Positions 25,801-35,294 of a DNA stretch of 64,000 nt are shown here, piece by piece. Both the position numbers and the translations under genes were made by a program. Where the stretch lies: assembly GCA_030248135.1 (NCBI GenBank), contig JASANC010001140.1, forward strand, positions 1 to 64,000. Direction: 5' to 3'. This stretch comes from Theristus sp. LFF4_11 (Eukaryota; Nematoda; Chromadorea; Monhysterida; Xyalidae). The notes under the pieces were generated by a model that made no database searches, was not told the DNA's origin, and saw only the letters and a list, made by a program, of their open reading frames with translations. The first letter of the stretch is position 1. Each line of letters starts with the position of its first letter.

Positions 25801-28800
25801 TCTTCGGTGTGAAACCTTTTCTTGTGTTTTTGGTTTCAAACTGAACCGGCTTTTTTGGTTTTCGGTTCCGTTTTCTTACCGTTACATGGTCATACAGTGA
25901 AGACTCGTTGAATCGGAAACTAAACATGCAAGCACCAGCGATAAAAATGCAGCTCTGAACACGCACCCTGGCACCCACACCATCTCTGTCGGACTACTAA
26001 ATTGTTGTTCATCCATTTTTTCCTTTTACATCTTTTCAGCACAGGGTGATGAAGGCGAACTGGATGTTTATGGAGGCCAAGAGGGTGAGCAAACGGCGGA
26101 ACAGCTGGAAGGTGGCGAAAATGACGAGCAAGAGTCGGGCGAAGGGGTCGGTTAGGACAGTTGGAAATTGGGATAGTTTGCTTTCGAAACTGCAACAACG
26201 GTTTGCTGATTCTCCCCTTTATCTTACAGTATTTCTCTGTGTTGTACGGCTACGAAGGCAGCCAGGAAGGTGAGGGTGAATCCAGCAGTGTGCAGCCAGA
26301 GTCCGACGTGCCTGAAGAGGCCACTGAAACTGGCGACGGCGAACAAGAACCGGGTGCCCAGACGTATGGCTCGGCACAGGTGCACTACGGCTCGCTCGAA
26401 CAAGTATATTGCCTATTTAGACGAACGTGTCTGACCTAAATGACGTCATGTGCTGTAAAACATGCTCTTGTGTTCACCAACCCGCACTTGGGCTCGGCTC
26501 ATCCCTCCTGGTCTGCCTGTGCAGAACAAATGGCGGCGCTTTCAAAGCAAACAACGTCCGCAAAAACGTCCCGTCGTTTTTGAAGAATACTTTCGATTCC
26601 TACTCCAAAACTCAAGGTCTAGCAGATTGACTGATCGCTGTTCAACTTTTCTATTTTTCCGACTTTTCAGGGCGACGCCTATGCGAGCGCCTACGTCGAG
26701 GTGCCTGAGCTGGAGACGACGGACGACACGGTCGACGGTGCCAGTGCAAGCGGGGAAGCGGCGTACGAGTACCGACAGGGTGAGGGTGAACCGGTGGACG
26801 CATCTGCTGAGCAGGTCAGTGCAACGTTCTTCAATTTATTCGAATTTTGCGTTTTCTCTGTTTCTAACGTTTTTGCGAACGAACGCCTCGGCTCCAAGTT
26901 TGGCACCGGTTACAATTTGTCTTGAATTTATCGCAAATTTTATCTTGAATCTTTTCCGTGCTTCGCCGACTGAAACGCAAACCAACAAGGCCATATCCAC
27001 GTATTTGAGTACCCGGCTGTTCTGTTGTATTTCCAGGAAGAACTCGCGCATGATGAAGGGGCATCGGCTGTTGAGGGGTCGTATGAAGGCGCTGTGCCAA
27101 GCAGCCAGGAATACGCCAACAACTACAACTACGTGGCGCCGTCGGTCGAAAGCGAACAAGCGGCACAGGATGAGTACGAAAACGTCGTCGAAGCACAGGT
27201 TGACGGACGTGCGCTTGTGTAGCACATGTTCTCACGTGACATCGCCATTTTGTCGTTCAACACACACAAACACAGTGGCTTCCGTTATTACACCACGCAC
27301 ACACACCAACAAACACAGTGGCACCCCGTATACTATCGTCACAGGACGGGTGTTTTGCATTTTTTTTCTCAAGGTGTGCTGTTTGGCTGATTTTGCTGTT
27401 CTCAACCGACGCTGAGTGGCTACTTTCTCAAGTGTAAAATGGCATTTTTTTCAACGAGCACCCCCTTTACGCGCCGTTTCATTTCAGGAATACGAGGTGC
27501 CACCTCCTGAACTGACGGACGTCGTGGTGGAGCAGGCAGACGCATCCGCACCAGCCAGTGCAGAGGTACAAAAAAATAGCTTTCATTGTTTACTCAGATA
27601 GCACCCGTTCACGAAACTTCTCCACAAAAGCCGACGTTTGAATTGAATGCTCGTTACTTTGTGATTAGGGTTGGCATGGGAAATAAAACGGTTTTATTTC
27701 TAAAACCCGTTTTTTCCTGGCCATATAAAAATAAAAACGGGGTTTTTTACCAACCCTATTTGTGATTGTTCCAGTCTTTAGGAATAAGTCTGAGGGACCG
27801 AGGGTATTACAGATTCAAGAAGACATGCTTTGATTCCGCCAATCAACGAATCAGCTTGTCAAATTTGATTGTTTTCAGGTTCCAGAGTACGTCTATCCGG
27901 AGCTGCCGGTTGCTGACGAAGGCGAACAATCTGAGGGCTCCGTTCAGGTAATGTTTTGTCGTTTGCAACTATGAACTTGCTGATTGGTTGCATTCGAAAT
28001 TGAAATCAGTCGGGTGCTTTGATTCCGTCAATCAACGAATCAGCTTTTCAAATTTGATTGTTTTCAGGTTCCAGAGTACGTCTATCCGGAGCTGCCGGTT
28101 GCTGACGAAGGCGAACAATCTGAGGGCTCCGTTCAGGTAATGTTTTGTCGTTTGCAACTATGAACTTGCTGATTGGTTGCATTCGAAATTGAAATCAATC
28201 GGGTGCTTTGATTCCGCCAATCAACGAATCAGCTTTCAAATTTGATTGTTTTCAGGTTCCAGAGTACGTCTATCCGGAGCTGCCGGTTGCTGACGAAGGC
28301 GAACAATCTGAGGGTTCCGTTCAGGTAATGTTTTGTCGTTTGCAACTACTAGCAGTTGACCCGTGCCTACGGCCCGGGTAAAATATGTTTGCGATTTTGT
28401 TAACAGCAAGGTGCGCACCCGCGGATTTATCGACATTTGTTTGTTTCGATTTTCCTGAAACGGGAAACGTGTTGATTTTTTTAACCAAGGCTTTCAAGCG
28501 TTTAAATTCGTTGATACCGTTTATTGTTTGGGCCAAGCGTTCTGCTTTTGTTTTTATCTCGAGAACCCGCTCAATTTTTAAAAGTGCTTTTCAAACGTTT
28601 CAAATGTTTGTTTTCAAGCTTTTCGATTCGGTGTCAATTCTATGTCAAAAATGATTATTTACTGTAATAACTCTGTTTCGTTGATTTTGCAATCGCTGAA
28701 AATTTTTTTCTAAACTAATTGAATTTGCTGCTCACGTTTGTTCTCGGTTAGTTAAGTTAAACTCGGTTAAAGGCAAGTCGTTCCCGTTAGATTTTTTCAG

Positions 28801-31800
28801 AACTGGCCGGAATCGATACCCGTTTATTTGCACAATCCCATTTGTGTTTTTCACAGTAAGCCCGCTTTTTGCACAAAAATGTTTTTAAACAATAAGATGA
28901 TTCCAGTTTCTGCTGTTTCAAAATTGCAAATTTGTGTTCACAATTTTGCTTTTTGAAAGTCACAGAATTTTTGTTAAAATCTTGTAAAAACTACGGTTTG
29001 TTTAGTTTTTTCTGATTTTTTCTGGTTGACTGAAATGATTTGTATACATTCTTAAAAGTGGTTTTCTTGATTTCTGATCAGAGGTTGCTTGCAATGAGTC
29101 GTTGTGGGTTCCTAATCCTAAACCCAATCCAAAACCAAGCCTTTTTGACAAGGTGAAAATGATCAATTTAGTTTTTGCATTTTTTTCTTTCCTGTGTTAT
29201 AGGGCAGGGGCCACCGCTACTGCACATGCACCTCTTTTAATAATGATGCATCATGGACTGGAAATTGTCCAAACGTGACTTGATTGTTTGACAATTTCAT
29301 TTTTCAAAATCGCTGTTTGACCAAAAGAGGCCCGTTTATTTTTTATTTTACAAAACTGGCCGGAATCGATACCCGTTTATTTGCACAATCTCATTTGTGT
29401 TTTTTATAGTAAGCCCGCTTTTGCACAACAATGTTTTTTAAACAATACGATTTCAGTTTCTGCTGTTTCAAAATTGCAAATTTGCGTTTACCACAATTTT
29501 GCTTTTTGAAAATCACAGAATTTTGGTTAAAATCTTGTAAAAGCTGCTGTTTGTTTTGTGCTGTCACAATCGATCTTCATGACCTGTTTCAATTTGCTTT
29601 GATCCAATGTTCCGCATCAACGTTACCCGTGTATTTGTTCAGAAAAAAATATAGGATTATTCACAGGAAAACAAATTTTGTGTGAAAAAAGCAATAGCCG
29701 ATTTCGTTACTGTTGGTTTTTCAAAGTCGCAAATTCGTTTTATTGGGACACCCGTTTTTCCAATTCTTGCTATCGATCATAAACGGATGTGCCGTCCATT
29801 CTGTGAGATAATGGCTTCTTTACAGCAATTCGTTCCCGCACATTAATTGATTGATTGATTGATTGCGACGTAACGTTGAGGAAAGAACTGAATGAATCAT
29901 GATGACTCGTTGTTGAAAACCAAAAGAGAGAAAATGATTCGCGTAGAAAAATTGTTAAAAAGTGATAGCAATATTTGGATTTCTCTACCTTAAATAGCAA
30001 AAATTGGACGGACAGACAGACAGACAGACAAAGTATTATTTTAGTATAGTAGATGAACTTGCTGATTGGTTGCATTCGAAATTGAAATCAGTCGGGTGCT
30101 TTGATTCCGCCAATCAACGAATCAGCTTTTCAAATTTGATTGTTTTCAGGTTCCAGAGTACGTCTATCCGGAGCTGCCGGTTGCTGACGAAGGCGAACAA
30201 TCTGAGGGCTCCGTTCAGGTAATGTTTTGTCGTTTGCAACTATGAACTTGCTGATTGGTTGCATTCGAAATTGAAATCAATCGGGTGCTTTGATTCCGCC
30301 AATCAACGAATCAGCTTTCAAATTTGCCTGCTTTCAGGTTCCAGAATACGTCTATCCGGAGCTGCCGGTTGCTGACGAAGGCGAACAATCTGAGGGCTCA
30401 TTTCAGGTGACACACTCAAGTCAGGACATGAGATTGGCCAGCTGTTCGCGATTTTCTGTAGTTTTTTCAGGTACCAGAGTACGTGTACGTGCAATTGCCG
30501 GCTGCTGACGAGGGAGAAGTCACAGAAGGCTACTATCAAGTGGGTGACGCACATGAATATTTTTGAATAATAGAATAGGTATCGGGGATGTGGACACTGC
30601 TGCTTGCACGCACCCACCATCAGTTTCATCAGTTACCCGTGCCAATTCAAGTGGCTCTTCCTCTTGATCACTATCAGTGTCATCAGTTACCCGTGCCAAT
30701 TCAAGTGGCTCTTCCTCTTGATCACTATCAGTGTCATCAGTTACCCGTGCCAATTCAGGTGGCTCTTCCTCTTGATCACTATCAGTGTCATCAGTTACCC
30801 GTGCCAATTCAAGTGGCTCTTCCTCTTGATCACTATCAGTGTCATCAGTTACCCGTGCCAATTCAAGTGGCTCTTCCTCTTGATCACTATCAGTGTCATC
30901 AGTTACCCGTGCCAATTCAGGTGGCTCTTCCTCTTGATCACTATCAGTGTCATCAGTTACCCGTGCCAATTCAGGTGGCTCTTCCTCTTGATCACTATCA
31001 GTGTCATCAGTTACCCGTGCCAATTCAGGTGGCGCTTGAAAGTGCCGAGGCGAGCGCAGCATCGATCGAGTATCGAACGCAGGCCGATGCGGGAGAGTCC
31101 GCAGAGCAACAGTCGCAGGAACCGACCACCACTGAAGAACGTTTGTTTCGTGATCCGTTTTTTTTCACTTGTAATTTGAAGTTCGTGCGATGGTGTTCGT
31201 GGGGTTTGACAGTGGGTGTGCGCACCACCAGCTGCACTTGAAACAGCACCGTCTTTACCGTATTGTGTTTTCATTTGGTTCTGCGACTCAATGCACGTCT
31301 TGTGCATTGATAAGCGATCAGCTTCATGCTTAACGCGGTAATTCAACAACGGTGCTTCATGCGAACTAGTCACCAAATGAAACTATCGTTTCCTTTCCAC
31401 GTCTGGTTTGGCTCTGCGACTAAATGCGACTAATCAGTAATATTTGACCATGAAAATAAGTTCTGACAAAAAAGTTCAAGTGAAAACACTGACATTTGGC
31501 GTTGTGCAGCATTCCAATGCGACCAGCTGTCATTCGGCAACCATCCAGCGGACGGCGAAGGCTCGTGCTCGTCCGTGTTTTACTCGTGCCCCGGCGCCAT
31601 TCGCCAAATCTGCCCCGGTGGAACGTTCTTTGACGCCGAAGCAAACCTGTGCAACTTCTTCCATGCGGTCTGTGTTTGGTGAAAATATTTTTCTCTCGAC
31701 TTTTCAGGCAGCGTTTCCTTCGTTCATTATTTTTTCCTCATTCAGTGCACTTCAAATTCGCCAGACTGCATCAAGCAGAGCTTGTTTCAGTCTAACTCTA

Positions 31801-34209
31801 TAACATACCCAAGTAGCTGATTGGTTGATGTGCATGCATGCTGTGCGCGAATTGCTGTGGAGGCGGAGTTTGGTTTGCATACAATCCGTGCATCACGACC
31901 ACCAACCAATTAGCTAGTTGGATATGTTATAGAGTTAGACTGTAACCTGCAGATGGCTCAATGAATTGTGTTCCCACAGTTCTCCTTTTTCCAACTGGTT
32001 CAGGTGCCCGAGTGTTCTGGCATTGAACGGACAACAGTGAACGCGAGCGCAACCCAGGCCGAGCCGACCACGACCGAGCCACGGACGACCACCGAGTGTT
32101 CGCTTGTTTGAAACGATCTTTGATTCCAGATTCATTTCTTCGCTGACGATGACATGTTCACCCAAGTAGTAAACCGGGTAACTCTCATGCAAGTGCGTCC
32201 AGCACACGGTCCGTCTCTCTGTACCGCGCGTGCACCAACACACGTGATGGTTTACGTTGCTTAAGGCGCATTGAGCAATTCGTTTGTTTGTGCGTACGAA
32301 CAACATTCATCCTGTTCATTCTTGTGTTGCAGCACCTTACGGCACGTTCGACTGCGTGCTGCACTCCGACGGCAACTACCAGAACGACGTGTGCGACAAC
32401 TTCTTCTGGCAGTGCGCCAACGGCCACGCGTTTCCCGTGCCGTGCGCGTCCGCGTCGCTGCGCTACAACGCCGAACTGGACGCATGTCTGCCGGCCGCGA
32501 ACGTGCCCGGCTGCAGGCACGTCGTCATGCGGCTGCCCGCCGAGACCGAGTCGCCCTGTCGAGGTCTGTGCGCTTAGCGGTGTTTTTGTGACGGCATTTC
32601 AAGGGGCTGCGCAGATCGGGAGGAATGGTGTGATTTGTGGGCGTTGTTGTGACCAAAGTACTTTTGAGTTTTTGAAAGAAAGTACTGCAACAGTGTGGTG
32701 GAAGTGTGGCACACAAACTTGCCACAAGCGCCTGCCACAGTTCCGTGTGCGTTGCACCACAGCGTCGCACGGGGTCTACTTTGCAACAATCGGCTTCCCC
32801 ACCGTGTGTTTGCGGGTACAACAGCTGACTGCTTGAAACCCGGTGCACGTCCCTGGCATGATTTCCATGTACCGAGCCAAAACTGAACTTCCCATAATAA
32901 TTCGATCGTGACTGCGGGGTGGATTCGATTTGTCTGCGTTTTCACCAACTGTTCGCCATTTCGTCCAGGTCGTGCGAACGGCTTCTACCCGGACCCAGAG
33001 GGCGACTGTCGCAAGTTCACGTTCTGCGTCGACGACCTCTCGTACTCGATCAACTGCGACCCGGGACTCGTCTACGATGAGTCGGTGAACCGATGTGAGA
33101 ATCCGTCCAGCGTCGTCGGAGGCTGTGGATACGCAACACCGGGTATCAGTTCAGCTTGTTCCGTCTCTGAAGCGGCATTCCATCGGGCAGTAATTAGTGA
33201 CGACGATACATTGCTACACGTCACTTCGGTACTGCTTCATGAACGTGATCGATACCAATTTTTTCCAGCTCGATTCTCTTGCGACGACCGCGACGACGGC
33301 TACTATCGAAGCTCGATGGACTGCGGAGTGCACTACAGGTGAGTATTGTTTTTGTCGTTCTGCGACTCATTGCGAGCATAAATGGTGATCAGTGAAGCGA
33401 TGCTCATGCTTGCGATGGCAATGGCCATTTCGTGCCTGCCGCGGCAATTCAAAATTGCAAGAAGTAGCGCAAAGATCTACATTATTGCACTGACTGGTCA
33501 TCATTCGGTGCTGCAGGTGTGAAAACGGCCAAACGCTAGGCGTCTTCAATTGCCCGCCGTTCCAAGCGTTCGACACGGACACGGACAGTTGTCGGTCTGC
33601 TCTGGACGTCGAGGACTGCGTGCCCGACCAGAATCTTTGTCAGTTTCAGTTGTCTGTTTGTTCGGAGATTCAGAGGTCTTTGATTTGTGCCGCCCACACC
33701 CGGTCCAAAACGGCTTCAAGGCCAAATCATGCACACAAATTTTATCCGGCACGTCACGTCTCATTCATGGAGCAAATAAACAGCAATCCAGCACGTCACA
33801 TTCTCTTCAAAACACGTGCTCAGTCGTTTATATAAACATTCATACTTGCCGTGACGTGACGTCACGTGGCGTGCCGGTTATATACGCGTCGTGCACGAAT
33901 TGGCCTTACGGCCCTCCGGGTGGTTTCGCACACATTTGCTGCTGAGCGTGCCGAAATGGCACATGCAATGCTTTTTTCTCGCAACGTTTCATTGTTTTAT
34001 TGTGTGCAGCGATCGCGGAGCAGTTCTGCTCGTTCCTGCCAGACGGCATCTACGCCGACCCAACGGACTGCCACCGCGCCGTCGTCTGTCTGCACGACCG
34101 TCGCCTCGGCTACAGCAAGGCGTTCGTGTTCGTGTGCGCCGACCCGGCACGCCCCGACCTCGACCCCATCCAGAAACGCTGTGTGCCAGAAATCGAGGGC
34201 TGCCATTGA
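22801..34209 (+). CDS. Secreted protein with nine CBM14 (peritrophin-A) chitin-binding domains, 1127 residues
   Basis: Exons: 22801-22882, 23260-23499, 23736-23899, 24293-24353, 24597-24680, 24739-24885, 25120-25257, 25560-25787, 26040-26146, 26230-26403, 26671-26814, 27037-27198, 27488-27565, six 69-bp exons from 27879 to 30539, 31029-31140, 31510-31667, 32004-32097, 32333-32563, 32969-33142, 33269-33338, 33517-33638 and 34010-34209. Every junction agrees in phase (3384 nt). Exon 1 is a signal peptide (MHPPVIVVVTIFVRIFVVFA). Four CBM14 domains come next, each with six Cys and aromatic YFYxC or FFYxC cores. A Glu/Ser/Ala-rich acidic spacer of several hundred residues follows, built partly of repeated VPEYVYPELPVADEGEQ exons, and then five more CBM14 domains to the C-terminus. 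The protein should be secreted and bind chitin in an extracellular coat such as cuticle, gut lining or eggshell. The architecture recalls nematode CBD-1-type eggshell proteins, but orthology is unproven. Confidence 0.92.
27665..27765. mobile_element. Short palindromic element
   Basis: The ends TTAGGGTTGGCATGGGAAAT and, inverted, AACCCTA/TACCAACC flank an interior with AAACGG and CCGTTTT arms (AAAACGGTTTTATTTC against AAAAATAAAAACGGGG). It is about 100 bases, in a chitin-binding gene intron. Confidence 0.6.
27879..30539 (+). repeat. Six tandemly duplicated 69-bp exons with duplicated flanking introns
   Basis: Exons at 27879-27947, 28068-28136, 28256-28324, 30150-30218, 30338-30406 and, more diverged, 30471-30539. 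Each is 23 codons, phase 0 at both ends, and encodes VPEYVYPELPVADEGEQ plus SEGSVQ. The first five are almost identical, and so are the introns between them; unit spacing is 188-189 bp. This shows recent duplication of an exon plus intron block inside the acidic spacer. Any number of copies keeps the reading frame. Confidence 0.93.
28348..30052. mobile_element. 1.7-kb non-coding insertion inside the exon array
   Basis: It splits the intron that follows 69-bp exon copy 3. The sister introns read ...tttgcaactatgaacttgctg..., whereas here the same sequence is interrupted after tttgcaacta and resumes at tgaacttgctg. The insert starts CTAGCAGTTGACCCGTGCCT and ends in a (GACA)n run followed by AAAGTATTATTTTAGTATAG. 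Two internal segments (about 28801-29005 and 29354-29557, starting AACTGGCCGGAATCGATACC) are about 200-bp direct repeats. It has no long open frame, so it is a non-autonomous or decayed element of unknown class. Confidence 0.78.
30619..31040 (+). repeat. 54-bp minisatellite, seven full units, spanning a splice acceptor
   Basis: Units start with GTGGCTCTTCCTCTTGATCA at 30651, 30705, 30759, 30813, 30867, 30921 and 30975; the last boundary at 31029 is the used exon start (GTGGCGCTTGAA). A half unit precedes the first. Each boundary reads CCAATTCAG|GTGG or CCAATTCAA|GTGG. Boundaries at 30759, 30921, 30975 and 31029 keep the AG of an acceptor. The unit is 18 codons without a stop and is in frame with the downstream exon (VALPLDHYQCHQLPVPIQ). 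Confidence 0.95.
31258..31437. mobile_element. GACTCAATGCG inverted-repeat element, diverged copy
   Basis: Contains TTTGGTTCTGCGACTCAATG at the left, GCGGTAATTCAACAACGG in the middle and GGCTCTGCGACTAAATGCGA at the right. It lies in an intron of the chitin-binding gene (31141-31509). Confidence 0.6.
31794..31943. mobile_element. MITE-like element, 40-bp ends
   Basis: The left end CAGTCTAACTCTATAACATA continues CCCAAGTAGCTGATTGGTTG, and the right end is its near-exact reverse complement. The total is 150 bases with no coding frame. It lies in a chitin-binding gene intron. A diverged copy lies at about 4918-5100 in the phosphatase gene (AACTCTATAACATATCCAAC, and AACCAATCAGCTAGCTG near its other end). 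Confidence 0.82.
33339..33465. mobile_element. GACTCAATGCG element remnant forming most of an intron
   Basis: The intron 33339-33516 opens GTGAGTATTGTTTTTGTCGT and continues TCTGCGACTCATTGCG, then GCGGCAATTCAAAATTGCAA, all recognisable parts of this family. The family's outer end coincides with the donor site. The intron splits the eighth CBM14 domain. Confidence 0.65.
33718..33907. mobile_element. GTGACGTG-rich inverted-repeat element
   Basis: The ends AAGGCCAAATCATGCAC and GTGCACGAATTGGCCTT are inverted repeats. The interior carries GGCACGTCACGT, GTGACGTGACGTCACGTGGC and similar. It lies in a chitin-binding gene intron (33639-34009). Confidence 0.75.
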
Positions 34210-35294
34210 GTCCAGTGTTTCATTGATTTCGATTTCTGTTGTTTTTTGTTTTCTGTTTTTGGTTTTCACTTAGTTAAAACTCCTGGGCACACAGCACGAT
34301 GCACACACGCATGGTTTTTTCTGTGTTGTAGTTTTTTTTAGTTTTATACAAGCTCAGCAGTCAAATCGTGCTACACCACTGAGACTGAGTCTTGGCGAAT
34401 CAGTTTATGTGAACAAAAACGAATTTTTTTCAGGGGCTCAATGATGTAGCACTATTGGGCTGTCAGTTTTTCACATGTTATCTGTATGTATGTATGTCGC
34501 GGTGCTCACAGTTTCGCAGGTGATTTCTTTTGTTAGCGTTTTTTTGTCCTAACAGCGCATTTATCTTGTTGTCACGTTTCATTACGAATATATTCAGCAT
34601 TCAGCGGTGTGATTATTTCGAAATCTATTTTTTATCAGCCGTGATATTCCACTTCACGTCGATTGGGAACCTTGCCGATTGTGCTGTGAGATGCCTTTTC
34701 TGATTTTGAAGTTTTAGATTTTTCGTCAACTTTTACTAAGCTTTTGTGCTTTATTCTGAGTTTTGTTTGTGTTGGTGAGGTGCTTTACAGTGTAGCAGTC
34801 ACAAAATTTGTTCAGGTTTGTATTTTCCTACCAAATTTCTGTTTTTTGCAGCAGAGTTGATTTTTTTAGCTTTTTCGAAATAAAATAAGCCAGTCCAAAG
34901 AAACATCGTTGTTTGCTGCAACATGAATCCGTTGCTTGAAGTTTTTTGTTGTTTTTTCTGGTCATTTTGTTGAGATAAAAGCGTGTGATGTTAAATAAAA
35001 TAAAACTGTTGGCTCTGGCTGATTCTGGTAAAAAAACACGTAAAACAGTACGTATTTCGAAGGATTGTTCGCAAGACGACAGGTCCAGAAGTGATCATTT
35101 TTTTTCGCTTGTCGATGCTTTACAGCGGCAGCACCCACCCACCCACTTATTAGCCTGGGATCCGGGGCAGTTCAGAGTCACGAAGTTTTATTTTCTTCAT
35201 TAGACAGAAACGGTGTGTTTATGTGCACGTGCAACGACATCCGTAAATAAATTGATCGTTCAAAAATGGTCGCTTTGAGAGAGAGCAGAACAAG
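34210..35294. other. Convergent 3' spacer
   Basis: Spacer between the chitin-binding gene (+) and the aquaporin (-). It is T-rich. AATAAA-type motifs at about 34878 and 34995 could end the + strand transcript. No exon or repeat is supported. Confidence 0.35.

Noticed and set aside
26462..27415. A 317-codon open frame on the + strand
   Set aside because: It is the off-frame of the acidic-spacer exons of the chitin-binding gene. The in-frame exons have matching phases and splice sites.
27879..30406. CRISPR-like regular spacing of near-identical repeats
   Set aside because: The repeats are 69-bp protein-coding exons with splice sites, and the spacers are also repeated, unlike CRISPR spacers. 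The genome is eukaryotic.
30520..31062. A minus-strand frame with repeated ELARVTDDTDSDQEEE
   Set aside because: A stop-free 54-bp unit opens several frames at once. The + strand gene context and acceptor explain the array, and no minus-strand gene is otherwise seen.
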